From Micrasema longulum (lineage: Eukaryota > Arthropoda > Insecta > Trichoptera > Brachycentridae): a stretch of DNA of 64,000 bases. Of the stretch, positions 45,091-56,107 are shown piece by piece (positions within the stretch are counted from its first letter, which is position 1; every line of letters begins with the position of its first letter). The stretch lies in NCBI GenBank assembly GCA_022494885.1, contig JAGVSM010003431.1:248001-312000 (forward strand). Reading direction: 5' to 3'. A program made the position numbers and the translations under genes. The notes below the pieces were generated by a model that saw only the letters and a list, made by a program, of their open reading frames with translations, had not been told where the DNA came from and did no database searches.

Positions 45091-45339
45091 TATTAATATG
45101 TAATAAAGTATATTTCACTATTTAGACAATGATTAGATTAGAAATATTGCAAGGAATTAAATATTTCAAATACTGTTAAAAATAAATTATTATGAAAAAT
45201 ATTTTAATGATTATTTATAATGAAGTGTTACGAAGTGAATGCCGATTCAATTAATAATATTAAGGTTAAAAATATTTAAAAATTAAAGATCCATTTAAGT
45301 AACTTGATACGGTTTTTATTTCATCTTAAAATTGGAATC

Positions 45340-45640
45340 TGTGTCCAAGTGGATGAACAATGCAGTTCGGTATGTGAAATAGTACCATAATCCTGGACAA
45401 GGGTTTTCGAGATGAATCGATAATCTTAGGTAATAATCTTAAAAAAGGAAATCAAGTGCAGATAAGTCTTCTTTGTTGTGTTGGAGTTGGCGCACTTGTC
45501 TATCATTTTTGAGACCCTCAGTTCAATTTCTGGCAGTAGAGACATGGAATTTCGGTTTAAAGATGGACCTATTCTGCAATATTTCATTGTTTCTGGATTG
45601 GCACCTGAACCGTAAAAAATCACTTTACATGACTAAAAAC
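45340..45640 (+). repeat. tRNA-derived SINE, family B
   Basis: Leader GTGTCCAAGTGGATGAACAA and ATAATCCTGGACAAGGGTTT, head around TGTTGGAGTTGGCGCACTTG with B-box CAGTTCAATTTCTGGC, body ATTTCATTGTTTCTGGATTG and GCACCTGAACCGTAAAAAAT. It is truncated before the GAT tail. The head is too diverged to be transcribed normally. Confidence 0.75.
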
Positions 45641-45779
45641 ATAAAAAAATGCAGCACAATCAACAGTCATAAGTTTAACCGAATTACATTTAATAAAATA
45701 TAAAACGCATTTTATAATTAGTTAAATTCAATAGCATTGAAAGAAAAGTAAAAAAATGATACATCTCTAGCGTGTTTGC
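45641..45779. other. No recognised feature
   Basis: AT-rich noncoding sequence. Confidence 0.35.
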
Positions 45780-46025
45780 ATTTTCTTCGTCGCGAATGAA
45801 GGAAATTTTATCACTTTATGTTCGCTCATACACGACAGTGCTGACGAGGTTTCGGCATTATTGGGTAATTCATCGTAATCTGACGTCATTATGTGATGCA
45901 TGCAAATGGAGTAAGACGAGATTAACGGAGCTTCATTAGGGAAACCAGCGCCATCTCTTCCGAGAATCTCTCGTTACTTGTGGAAGAACACTTCAAACTT
46001 TCTACGAAACCCACTTATTTACAGT
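45780..46025. other. Island of higher GC, possible conserved noncoding element
   Basis: TCGTCGCGAATGAAGG, CGACAGTGCTGACGAGG, TAATCTGACGTCATTATGTG and GAAACCAGCGCCATCTCTTC form a distinct ~245-bp island containing a CRE-like TGACGTCA. No open frame of note. It could be regulatory. Confidence 0.3.
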
Positions 46026-46204
46026 GTGTAAGTCAGATAGTTTTAAAAGGATTAAAAATGCACATTGGACTCCCGAAATCAGAATAATAAACGAAGACTT
46101 AGTAATTAAAAAAAAAAATGTTTGATTTATTGTGAAACAAGGATGCGTTAAACTGTACATTGAGTGTGTTTAAAAATACAAAATTTACATTTGATTCACT
46201 AACT

Positions 46205-46740
46205 TTGTGGTTATTTATTATATAATTTGATTACTGTAATAAAAATTGATTGTACATTAATACCTCAAAATGTTATTCCATGACATTGACTAAAAGTTCA
46301 AAAAAAATTACGCACAATTATACGATCAAAGATAATTCCATATCACGGTGTAGCGAGATTAGAGACTTAAAAGTTATTCTTGATAATAGATTGCTTTTCG
46401 GGTCTCATATAAATTCTAAAAAGCTTACCAAATGCTGGGCTTCATTTTAAGAATTTTCAAACCTTTAAATATATAAAAAACCAAATACATTAAAAACTTT
46501 ATACAACACTTTTGTACGCAGTAATTTGGAGTTTGCATCCGTTGTGTGGAGCCCACAATACATAACAAACATAGAAAAGATTGAAAATGTTCAACGAAAA
46601 TTTTTTTAAAACCTATATTAAAACAATAAAACGCTTTGTACTTACAGCCAATCTGCCAAACAAAATGGATTTTTTACCCTAAAAATAGACGCACTGTATC
46701 TGAATTATCCTATTTACATAAATTATTAAATAATAAATGA
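46205..46740 (+). pseudogene. Jockey/CR1-type LINE reverse transcriptase C-terminal part
   Basis: The frame 46250-46450 reads NTSKCYSMTLTKSSKKITHN and IRDLKVILDNRLLFGSHINS. This is the palm/thumb segment after the catalytic YADD box (N-SKC--MTFT, then KDLGV--D--L-F--HI). After a frame change it continues LYNTFVRSNLEFASVVWSPQ and NIEKIENVQRKFF. The catalytic aspartates are missing. Stops follow toward 46740. It is a 5'-truncated, frame-shifted relic of the same class as 27440-28070. Confidence 0.85.
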
Positions 46741-47169
46741 AAATGGTGTTATCAACACCGTTTAACACCGTTTTCCTAGGAAACCACACTCTAGTCACCG
46801 TTAAAACGGCAGTCCACCGCATCACCGTTCACTACGGCCGTTAAGATACGGGCACCGCTGTCCTAGGAAACCCTAACTTAAGTGTAGATGTGTGTTTATG
46901 TGTATTAGTGTGGGAGTAAGTGTTCAAGTGTGTGTAAGTGTGAGCATTATTAAATAGTAAGTGGGATCGTATCGCAGCCAGAAATAATAAGTCTTAATTT
47001 ATTTAAAAATAAGAATAAAAATATAAATGATCGAATTCTAACCCCCCTATTGCCGACACGCGCGCGCCCTTCTGGCGCAAACGGCCACATGGCTAACGAA
47101 AATTTCGCCAACCCGACTACGCTGCCAGTTCCTGGATCCAGGTTGTAAATCTGGACCCGAAATGATTCG
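46741..47169. other. No recognised gene; short repeated blocks
   Basis: TTTTCCTAGGAAACC and GTCCTAGGAAACC bound a GC-rich block of about 100 bp (46775-46872) rich in CACCGTT and CGGCCGTTAA words. From 47040 the sequence becomes GC-rich (CCGACACGCGCGCGCCC) and leads into the RTE remnant. None of this is identifiable as a gene. Confidence 0.35.
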
Positions 47170-47590
47170 TCGCTAGCAGCGCCTGGACCCTGGATTCACT
47201 CGTGACGAATACAGGGACCATGCACCTGGCTACGGCCTCGCTTCGCGCAGCGTTCCTGCGTCCTCGCTTCGCGCAGAGAAATCTCAGAGGCATTCAACCT
47301 TTCATTATTTTTCCGATTCCATACTTCGCTCCCATACATTAGGGTTGATACAGTGTGAACTGCTAGTTTTGCCTCCTGCAACAAACATTTGTTTGCCAAG
47401 GTAGATTTCAGTGCACTGTTCACTCTGTTTCCGACACTCACCATTCGTTCAAAACTTTTTCAGTCTTTCCATCCCTAATAAACATATCCCAGATACAAAA
47501 ATTCTTCTACCTGATTCAAAATATCTCCGATCTCACATTTAGTTACATTTTCATCTCTTTCGAAAACCGAGAAAAAACTAAACGAGAGCG
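47170..47590 (-). pseudogene. RTE-like LINE ORF2 C-terminal region
   Basis: On the minus strand, from about 47570: TKCEIGDILNQVEEFLYLGY, then (47460 onward) ERMVSVGNRVNSALKSTLAN, CLLQEAKLAVHTVSTLMYGS and EVWNRKNNERLNASEIS. This follows the RTE order VE-F-YLGS, R--AGN-VN-AL, AR-AVH--V--TLMYGSE-W, --INA-EM. A stop interrupts the first part, and the frame after NASEIS runs into unrelated GC-rich sequence. The catalytic domain is absent. The GC content is high for this window. Confidence 0.8.
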
Positions 47591-47744
47591 CCAAACACGA
47601 GGGTTTGATTTTTTTTAGCAAGGTCAACCTGAATTGTTCTTATTTCTTTCTGTATACATATATATTTTATTGTAGAAAAAATATTATTAATAAAATTTAA
47701 GATTTTCTGGTGTACTCTAGTCATCATCTGCGTCGAGCTCTAAC

Positions 47745-48085
47745 CTACACCTAAAAGTGATAGGGCACTGCAATGGTAAAGTAAATGCGGCGTATCGCGA
47801 TCATAAGTTACAGGAATCTAAGGTGTTCAGTCTTATCCTTCAAGTGCTAGTCCGAGGACTGTGAAACATTGTCTAATAAACTAAAAAATCATCTAATGGA
47901 CCTAATTCCATGTAGAACCTGCCAGGAATTGAATCCAGAACGTGAGGCACAGTAGACGAATGCGCCAACCACTATACCACAAGGCGGGGTTTTTCCCACT
48001 CGAATTGTTTTAAAAAGATTTCGACCAAATAGCAGCCATCGAGTCAAAAACACTTTTCTAGGATTCTGGTTTTATTTTACTAAAT
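47745..48085 (-). repeat. tRNA-derived SINE, family B
   Basis: Minus strand: AGAATCCTAGAAAAGTGTTT, TTGACTCGATGGCTGCTATT, head CCCCGCCTTGTGGTATAGTG with GGTTGGCGCATTCGTC, a B-box region GGATTCAATTCCTGGC, then body CAGTCCTCGGACTAGCACTT and 3' end GCCGCATTTACTTTACCATT. The tail is missing. Confidence 0.75.
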
Positions 48086-48182
48086 AAACTGTATTTTTCT
48101 TCCACTCCTATTGCAGCAATTATTAATTTGAATACTTTTATTCAAAACTTTGGAAATGAAATAAATGTGAATCAAAAACTGT

Positions 48183-48390
48183 CTGCCTCGTGATCAAATG
48201 GTCTGCGCGTTTGTCTACCATGCGAGAAGTCTTGGGTTCAATCCTTAATATTACTTGGTTGACATAAAATATTTATTTAAAATCGTGTACCTAAAGTATA
48301 AGACTGATCATCTTACCTTGTTACAAAATGATCAAGATACGTTGCGGTGGGTGTACGAATGTAGTGCTCTATACACCATGCATTTAAGAA
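48183..48390 (+). repeat. tRNA-derived SINE, family A
   Basis: TGCCTCGTGATCAAATGGTC, CTACCATGCGAGAAGTCTTG and GGGTTCAATCC form the head. The body has a deletion and resumes at GTATAAGACTGATCATCTTA and CAAGATACGTTGCGGTGGGT. It ends before the GAT tail. Confidence 0.75.
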
Positions 48391-48956
48391 ATATATTTTT
48401 TATCTACTCTTACCACAATGAGGAAGATCAGTGTTTTTGTTATTTGTACTATTTATACTATTAAAAAAAAAAACATTATAAGTCGTGTTATCACAGCTAA
48501 TTTTTTTTTAAGTTTCGTATTTATTCATTTATTCGAAATTAAACTAGTAAACAGATTCATGAACTTATTGAAGCTTTACCTTATTTCTAAAAATACTCCG
48601 CGTGTGACGTCGCAAGTTCTCTTCTACTTCTTCTCAGTCAGTTATGCCGATTGGTACCTTGACTTACCGTTAACCGGAAATCTTTCACAACTCTCTAATC
48701 ACTAGTTGATTTATATAAACTGGTGATGTTGTTCAAAGTTGTTCTTTTTTTAAAAATATTTTTTCATACATTTCCAAGAACCTTTGCCGTACAATTAAAT
48801 GCTCTAATTATTTTATATTCAATTTCACAAAGGGCTGACTTCCTCATTCGACATTTAAATGAACGTTATTTTAAAATAGGCGATAAAAAAATATGGTTAC
48901 CTTTTTTATTTTATCACCAATGAGCTTAATTTATTATTTGTTTTGAATATTTTCAG

Positions 48957-49116
48957 GTGTCGAGTGGACTAGTGAAGTTTATAGACCCAAACATCCTTCG
49001 CTAGAAAAGGTGGCTAGAGCTTTCCAACCCCTTCGAACGTTATGTCTCAGAGTAATGACTCATACTAATAAATGGGTGTCCCGCCTTCCTCTAGACATCA
49101 GAAGAAACGATGAATG
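48957..49116 (+). CDS. Internal exon of an unidentified host gene
   Basis: A 160-bp block with coding-like codon use lies in AT-rich DNA. It has a strong acceptor (pyrimidine-rich tract and TATTTTCAG ending at 48956) and a consensus donor (GGTAAGA, GT at 49117). Only the frame that starts with the third exon base is open throughout. It gives VEWTSEVYRPKHPSLEKVAR, AFQPLRTLCLRVMTHTNKWV and SRLPLDIRRNDE, then two bases carried into the next exon. Exon phases are therefore 2 bases in, 2 bases out. The stretch PLRTLCLRVM followed after a short gap by LPLD loosely recalls a SOCS-box/BC-box pattern (L---C---[hydrophobic], then LPLP). That is suggestive only and I do not name the gene. No partner exon was found in this window, so the introns are long or neighbouring exons lie outside. 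Confidence that it is a real exon is good; function is unknown. Confidence 0.75.
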
Positions 49117-49479
49117 GTAAGAAACATTATATTAAACTGTTTTTTTAGAGAAAAATAATGTTTTAATATATATATTTCTGATAAAAATATAAATAAATAT
49201 TGTTTTACAATGTGAAATAATGCAACGACAATATTACGTTTATGTGTCCAGGTAGATGAAGAATGCAGACACATGTGTTAAAAGTAATTAAGTAATTATG
49301 TATGTATTCGTATGTTCATTATTATATTATTATATTTTTGTACCTTTTACATTATTTTTAGATAACTTTTTTCTTTTTTTATTCTTTAAATTTAAATTTA
49401 TCTTGTTTCTATTAACTTTATTTTTATAACTGTAAATAAGCTTACGTATTTTTAATTTTATTTGTAAGTTTCTAAGTGC
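49117..49479. other. Probable intron; SINE B leader fragment at 49240-49285
   Basis: Begins with the donor of the exon above. GTGTCCAGGTAGATGAAGAA with TGCAGACACATGTG matches the leader of the family B SINE, cut off before the tRNA-like head. The rest is AT-rich. Confidence 0.5.
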
Positions 49480-49665
49480 CTAACAATTGTTAATTACTTT
49501 TATTTTGATACTGATAATGAACTCAATCGATATCTTACACAACTGTGGAAAAATTTTATTGACTGTTTTCACAATTTTCATTCATATGTATTCTTATTTT
49601 TTTTTATACAATATTTGTAAAAACTGTTGTTTTTTTCCCAAATAAAAATAAATAAATAAATAGAG
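49480..49665 (+). repeat. LINE 3' UTR and tail, truncated
   Basis: AT-rich UTR-like sequence ends in CCCAAATAAAAATAAATAAA, as in 5'-truncated jockey/CR1 LINEs elsewhere in this window. No coding sequence remains. Confidence 0.4.
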
Positions 49666-50449
49666 AAAAAACTTATTAATATTTTACGTTTTACATTGCT
49701 AATAATATAATATGGTTATGTGTGCCCTAATTTAACATTCAAAATAAAAAATAAAAAAAATAGAACCAAAACTCTGAACTATAATTTTAGACTCTCGAAT
49801 AAAAATCCTGAAATAGTATTTTTACATTTTTATTCATTATATTTATATTTTTACAACAAGATGATATGTTTTGTGTTATTAAAATTACAGAAATATTAAT
49901 TTTAGATGTATTATGTCTCAATATGTTGGGTTTTGAAAAGATAAACTTCGTAAAAGGTCTTTAAAATTTTACAAGTAGGAACTAAACACAATGTACATAT
50001 TATTACAATAAACTTTCAGCTTTTCACAAACTGTAAATCAATGGGTAATGGAGACAGGCAGATAAAAAAACGATTTATTTCCTAAACCAAATAAAGATTT
50101 ATAAGCTATAAATATCTGTTTACTGCTATTTTATTCCGATTAAAAGCATCAATTGCAAGAAAAAAAGGGTCATCGTCTTTATTACACTAAGGGGTTTGTT
50201 GATTTGTAACAAATTATAAGCCTCATTTTAAAAATTAAGCGATATATTATATAGGATTTTAATTATCAAGGTTTTTGCTAAATTCAAGTTAAAATAAAAA
50301 ATATTTATATCTTAACCACCTTAATCGATTGTTTCTTTTAAACATATTCAAATATTATAAGATGACAAAAGAATCGTTTAATAATGTGCAAAAAATATAC
50401 CTCAATTTGGAAAATAAACATATAACATAACATAATTACTTTTTTTTAA
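49666..50449. other. No recognised feature
   Basis: AT-rich noncoding sequence, probably intronic. Confidence 0.4.
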
Positions 50450-51300
50450 AAATATATATTTATTTATGTACATACATAAGTTTATTGTACATTATTTGAG
50501 ACATAAGTCCCAACTCCACGGGACTAGAAGTCCTGTGTTGAGATGGGACGAGCAATTAGTTGACACAGACACTTGAGTATATCACCATAAATATAGGATC
50601 AGAAACATAAAAAATAATTTAAAAAAAATATATATATGGCACACCAAAATGGTAAACAGTAAACTCAAACATTCGGAAAAACACCCAGGAGTTTCCTACT
50701 CAGATCTCTTCCACTAAGGAAAATCCAGTCCTTAACTCCTTTCATGAAAATAGTTTTTGTCTTTGAGAGTTTAATACTCTCTTTCAAAATATTGAACATT
50801 CTCGGTGCGATAAATGAGAGATGTCTGTGAACAAACGTAGTACGGGTTTTGGATTTGACATAATTTGTGTTCTGGGAAAACCTCGTACGGACATTTCGCT
50901 GAGACCTCTCCTTATTGTTCGACCAGAAGTATGTAAGTGCTTCTTTTATGTACAGTTGTCTCATATCCAGCACCTTCATGTATTGGAACAACTGTTCTGA
51001 CGGGTATGTTGAAGGGTGCCGGAATAATAATTTTTGTGAAATAATAAAAGGCTTTAAAATGGATGCCGCATAACCCTCCCAGCTAACTATCGCATAGGTT
51101 ACAGTGAATTGAAACAGAACAAAGTACACACTTCTGAGAGCTTCAATATCCAGAATGTCTCTAAGAGAGCAGAATATATGGCACAGCTTTCTTAACCAGA
51201 GTCTAGTGACAGGACCTGAGCTTCCCATCGCAAATTCCTATCAATGATAACACCAAGGTATTTTATGGAATTAAATAACATCGATACTTTATTATTTATG
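50450..51300 (-). pseudogene. LINE reverse transcriptase C-terminal half with 3' UTR
   Basis: On the minus strand, 51290-51240 reads SIKYLGVIIDRNLRWEAQV. After a frame change the open frame 51228-50665 continues with LCHIFCSLRDILDIEALRSV, TYAIVSWEGYAASILKPFII and YMKVLDMRQLYIKEALTYFW, ending KGVKDWIFLSGRDLSRKLLG. This is the standard order after the YADD box in jockey/CR1-like LINEs (KYLG--ID--L-W--H, then the connection and C-terminal region). A 3' UTR with CCAACTCCACGGGACTAG (plus-strand wording) and a TAAATA-type tail follows to about 50450. The long intact C-terminal frame suggests a fairly recent insertion. Confidence 0.85.
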
Positions 51301-52189
51301 ATCATTTGACATTCTTTAATGTATATAGTCCTATGATTAAGTTGCCATCCTTAATTGATTTTATTTTGACTAGCGTGAGATTTCAAGTGACAACCAAAGC
51401 TGGCAACAATATTACAATAACTAATTCTCAATTCTTACTACGCGGACGTTGGAATGAATGGAGTGACATAACAAAACTAATGACACAATACTCATAATAA
51501 AAGATCTTAGAAACAATTTTAGATCGGTGTTTGTATCTATAAATCTATGGTATAAAATAATTTTGTTCTGAATTTCTATGGATTGACTTTGAGAGTTTGT
51601 TGTTCTATGGATATATTTGACAACAATACTATTTCGGTGAGCATCGCTCCGGTTAAATTTAAAGTGATGTAATAGTGTTATATTATTATATTTAAAAAAA
51701 CAATCTCTGAGACCTCTTTGAGATTCGGTCAGATCACCCGAGTTGAGATGTGAAAAGGCCATGAAAAAACGAAGAAGAGATTGTGTGTCTCGTGAATATA
51801 AAACTTGTTATGCTACACTGAAAGTACTTTAAATATTGAGTAGCACAAGTAATTTGCTCAATTTTATTAAAAATAAGACAACATATCATGAGATTCATAT
51901 CAAGCACAATAATCAACGTATGTATATGCATCAAGATTGAAAGTAAAATTTTATGACATTCTGCATAGCAATATAATAGAAAAATGGATATGATTATGTA
52001 CAATGTTTTATAAGCCGGATAATTGCTAACCCTAAGATGAGCACTGTGAGTAAGGTTTGTGAATTTTTAAACTATTTTTGAAATTTTATAAATATAGACA
52101 CACAAAGTATATTGAATGGAGCAATGACTCATATTTAAATTATATATAAATTTATAGCTTGAGTAGATCTGACTCGCTCGAAAAAATCG
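51301..52189. other. Unassigned, probably part of the same LINE or its flank
   Basis: Lies between the RT half and an ORF1 fragment on the same strand, but I recognise no reverse transcriptase or endonuclease motif. The frames at 51421-51762 and 51734-52003 (-) look random. Confidence 0.3.
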
Positions 52190-52546
52190 TTAATTTTCGG
52201 CCTTACGGGTAAAAATATTTCCGTTTTTGGACCATACATACTTTATTCTTTTGGTTTTAGCTATTTGTTTGGTTTTCGCCAGCAGAAACTTGCACATTCT
52301 TGTCAATTGTTCAGAGATAAAAACGTTTATATGGTTTATGTCCTTTAAGCCGATGAGGGTTGTATTTATACACTGTTTTTTACTTTTTATGCACTCCCTA
52401 TTATACGTTTTTATTTTTTGCAGAAAAAAGCCTTTACCTTCACTACGCATTGTTAAAATAATGGAGCTTGGAGTATTTTGTGTTGGAAGTCTCCTCGAGC
52501 GTTCTATGGTTGCAATTTCTTGCTCCGGTTCCCAGCTTATAGTCAT
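52190..52546 (-). pseudogene. LINE ORF1-like protein, C-terminal baculovirus-FP-like domain
   Basis: The minus frame of 118 codons reads SSIILTMRSEGKGFFLQKIK, then KTYNRECIKSKKQCINTTLI, then INVFISEQLTRMCKFLLAKT and KQIAKTKRIKYVWSKNGNIF, TRKAEN. The pattern (hydrophobic-N/S-E-LT, ---L-AK-IAK, -KYVW-KNG-I--RK) is that of the C-terminal domain shared by baculovirus FP protein and the ORF1 products of many insect LINEs. It is taken here as LINE ORF1, not virus. The N-terminal coiled coil is missing. The opposite frame 52227-52592 (+) is a shadow. It may belong to the same element as 50450-51300, with most of ORF2 lost. Confidence 0.7.
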
Positions 52547-52600
52547 AGCTAAATTATTGATAATTGTCGACAGAGAACTATTTGTTTACTGAGGATTATC

Positions 52601-54276
52601 AGGGCATCCTCGGATTTTAATCTAATTTAGTATTTAATTTTTTTTTTAAATACATATTTTCGAAAATATTTACACAATAACCTTAAAATGAAAGTCCTAC
52701 TAAATTGTAAACGTAAAACTCGTCAGCAGGTTTTTATATATTGCTTTGATTGTTTCATATTTATCCTTCATTAATAATAATTTTATTTGAAAAAAATAAA
52801 ATATTATACTATATTTAATATTTTATAAAAAATATAAACTATCATAAATACAAAAAAACTTTTTTCATAATTTGAATACACGTCTCACTTCTGTATTTAA
52901 CTCACTATTCTTAAAATTAATTGGTAGTATGTTATATATTTTAGGTACATTTACTGTATTGCAGTGTTTCTTTGCCATATTTATTACAATATCCAAGAAC
53001 AGCTAGCCCTAGCTGGCTATACTAGTAAAGCTGGTGTTATAATCATGTACCAATTTGTGTCTTTACTAGGAGATCGACGTTGTAATTTGAGATGTCATTT
53101 CTGACAGTTAATATTTACAAAAAACGTATATTTATTAAACGAGTCAAAATGTTAAACCAATGTGTTAAAATACCGTAAAAAACACACAAGTTTACATAAA
53201 ATAATACTTTCATTTAATTTTAAAAAAAAGAATTAATCAATAAATAAACAAAGATAGTATATAAACCGAAAGAAACGATTTCATTTTTGACTGTTATTTT
53301 ATTCTACTCATTAATTTGATGTTTCAAGAAAATTATTGTAAGGAAAGATTAACTTTCGTTAAGAAATTTGGTTTTATCAAAGAATCTGTAGTGAAACAAG
53401 AAAACAGATAATACAAAAAAGTTTTCTCTTGGGAATAATACACCTCAATTCAATCCAAATAAGTTTTAACTTTCATTTGTAGCATGTTAAATAATTGTAA
53501 ATATCTTAGCGGTTAGACCTTCGCCTTATTCTGAACACGTATTAGGAAATGTTTAAAGATTTTTCCAATACAATAGGAAATGAAATACAGTAAAGCGGTG
53601 TGCGGCCGAAGGCTTTTGGTTTTTTTTGTAATAATCCCAGAATCGATTCGAATTGAGTGAGAAAGGGGTTAGACGAATGTGTTTAGGCTGTTGTGGGTAC
53701 GGTGTTTCGGAAAACGCAATTTTCTTTTCTAATGGTGATGAAAAAAAAAGGAAAAAGCAAAAAGCAAAGACAACCGTAGAAATAAGTTACGAATTTATTT
53801 TACGTTTCCCTTAGGAAATAAATTGAAATATCGATTTGTAAAGTAAAAAAAATATATTCGAAAACGTTCGGCGAAAACCAAATTTTCTTTGTCAGTACAC
53901 GCACAATTAGATTGATATTTTTATTGATTGAATTTTACTTTATAAGTCAGTAGATTCCCGTTATATCGCGAGAGCTCTTGTTTTTATAAAAATAAACAAG
54001 AGAAAGGATACCTTAGGCTAAATAAAATAATATGACTACTGGTATACGTTATTATCCAATCGTATACGCTGAATTTTTTGCATTAATTGCTTCTTATAGC
54101 TTATTTTGCTGTGCAGTTGGTTTAAGCAATTTTCTATTTTTTTTTAAGATAATCAAGAGAGAATCTTCCCATATTTTTTTTTATATAGTTTATTGCAACA
54201 TTTACTTTTAGGTGGGTAGTGTTATATACATAGACTGGGTGCCATAGTAAGTAAAATGTCATAGTAATTGAGCACC
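52601..54276. other. No recognised feature
   Basis: Long AT-rich stretch without ORFs over 60 codons. A slightly GC-richer patch at 53590-53720 (AAGCGGTGTGCGGCCGAAGG) is not identifiable. Confidence 0.45.
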
Positions 54277-54364
54277 AAATCTAATCGTCAAAAATACGTA
54301 AACGTAAACATTTATCTCCATCAATTAATGCATTGTACTTATTTATTCTTGACCATTAGATTTA
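54277..54364. repeat. Short hairpin MITE, copy 2
   Basis: Ends AAATCTAATCGTCAAAAATA and TATTCTTGACCATTAGATTT match the inverted ends at 13695-13805. The loop differs. Confidence 0.55.
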
Positions 54365-54584
54365 AAATACTAAATTTCTTTAGCATCTTCACTGTATATT
54401 AAAAAAATAAAATTTTCAACAATATTCTGAGAGTGTCGAAATATGAGTAGACATGGCTGGATTGTATTTATTTATCTAAATGTACAATACAGCACTTCAG
54501 TCAATTGCAATGTAAAAAGATAAAAAAAGCAAAATAGATTATAAAGGCCTGTTAAAATAATAAACGAAGGGAGTTATTAAGATT

Positions 54585-54712
54585 GAGGAAACTCCCATCC
54601 CAAAAATCTTTTCCCTATCTGTTGCAATAAATCAATCTTAATAATTTTCTAGGAAGTGGAATCCGTATTTTTCTACAAACATTTGGACATACTTAAAACA
54701 TTGTTCTTTTTG
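54585..54712 (-). repeat. FB-family repeat, minus-strand copy
   Basis: Minus strand: ACAATGTTTTAAGTATGTCC, AAATGTTTGTAG, GGATTCCACTTCCTAG, TTTATTGCAACAGATAGGGA and AAAGATTTTTGGGATGGGAG follow the first third of the FB unit. Confidence 0.6.
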
Positions 54713-54714
54713 TT

Positions 54715-54905
54715 CATTAGCCTTCATCTTGCCACTGATAAATAAAGGCTACTTCCAACTTCTTCCACTCGTCTCTGTCTAATTCCCTCCACATCCTAGC
54801 ACGACCAGCTATCTGGAAAATGCTATCGGTCCATCTCTTTGGTGGCCTTCCAACACCTATTTTATTTGCCCAGGGCTTCTACTTCTCCCCGTTTCCCACC
54901 GTCCA
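54715..54905 (-). pseudogene. LINE C-terminal fragment, RTE-type
   Basis: The minus strand, with frame changes, encodes a GRPPKRW-like block (plus-strand CTCTTTGGTGGCCTTCC), followed by residues matching IAGRARMWREL and ETSGRSWK. This is a common insect RTE C-terminal sequence. Only about 50 codons are recognisable. Confidence 0.5.
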
Positions 54906-55090
54906 GTGATATTTATTTACTTGTTTCTTTATAAAAATAAACATTTTAAGAAAAAAATAATAATGTATTCCTAACTCAATGAGGTCAAGAGCCCTGTGCT
55001 GAGTTGGGATATAATATAATGAAAAGTGGAAGCGTGCGTATTATTCAAAAATACTAAAAATAAAAATTATTACATACATTTTAATAAACA
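54906..55090 (-). repeat. LINE 3' UTR related to 50450-50580
   Basis: TATTCCTAACTCAATGAGG, AAGAGCCCTGTGCTGAGTTG and GGGATATAATATAATG correspond to CCCAACTCCACGGGAC, AGAAGTCCTGTGTTGAGATG and GGACGAGCAATTAG at 50505-50560. It is a second, truncated copy of that LINE's 3' end. Confidence 0.55.
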
Positions 55091-56107
55091 CCTGGCCAAC
55101 AAGTTTAATGGAATATAAGTATATGTAATGTCTCGCAGCGGAATCGTGCAATGGTCTCTTTTCTTAGACAAAACCGTAAACTAAACTAGTACACTTTTCC
55201 TGAAAATGGCTTTCGTTTTGAGAACTGATCTTATTTATATTTGCTAATTGCCATATTACGTTTACTTATTTGGTTCAAGTTATTTTTTATTCCTTAATCA
55301 TCCTGTAGTATAGAGTAAAGGTCCGAATGAGATTTCACATTTACTAAATTCGATTTCTTTCTGTGTATATTGAGATAATGTATTCACTCACACTTTGACG
55401 ATAGTAACGCATATATTATTATATACGCTTGTGTAAGTATATGCGTAAATGTGTATAAGTGAGGGGATGCCAGAACTAACAATGTATAAAAAGATTTCGG
55501 TATCCTTGTGAAACGTGATATGATTTCTACAAATTGATTAAATTCCCGCACACATTATTGGAATCGAAATATTAAACCGGTTTGTATAAAACGAACATAA
55601 CATTATCTCTCGCCTCGGTTGAAATATTGCCGTGGTTGCTACAATAGGTTGTATGTCAAACAAAATATAATTAGAATTTTTTAGAAGAGACAAAAAACAT
55701 TTGTATTATCTTTTCTCGACGATTTTTTGTAAATCAAGTTATTACTATATAACGCATTTAAAAACATAAGTTTTCTCTAATACGTACAATTTTCTTTAGT
55801 AGAAACCACCAAAATTAATTGTTATAAACATAATTGAAAATCTGTAAATCATAACGAAATAAATATTTTAAAAAATTTACTTCGTACTTTTGATTAAAAT
55901 CATTTACTGTTATTGTAGGATTGATAAATAAATAAATAATTATGGATGATTTTCCTCCAATTAACACATTAATATTAAAATATAAAACTTTTTTCTTAGA
56001 CTGTTCATAAAAAAGCATTGTAAACCGGGTTAAGCGAACGCGACAAAAACAACAAAGAAAAGTTTGAGATTTTAAAGGCAACTTTGATACCGTCCCTACG
56101 AATAAAT
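55091..56107. other. No recognised feature
   Basis: AT-rich noncoding sequence. The frame at 55815-56081 (-) is not recognisable. Confidence 0.4.

Noticed and set aside
52227..52592. 121-codon plus frame
   Set aside because: Antisense shadow of the LINE ORF1 fragment at 52190-52546.
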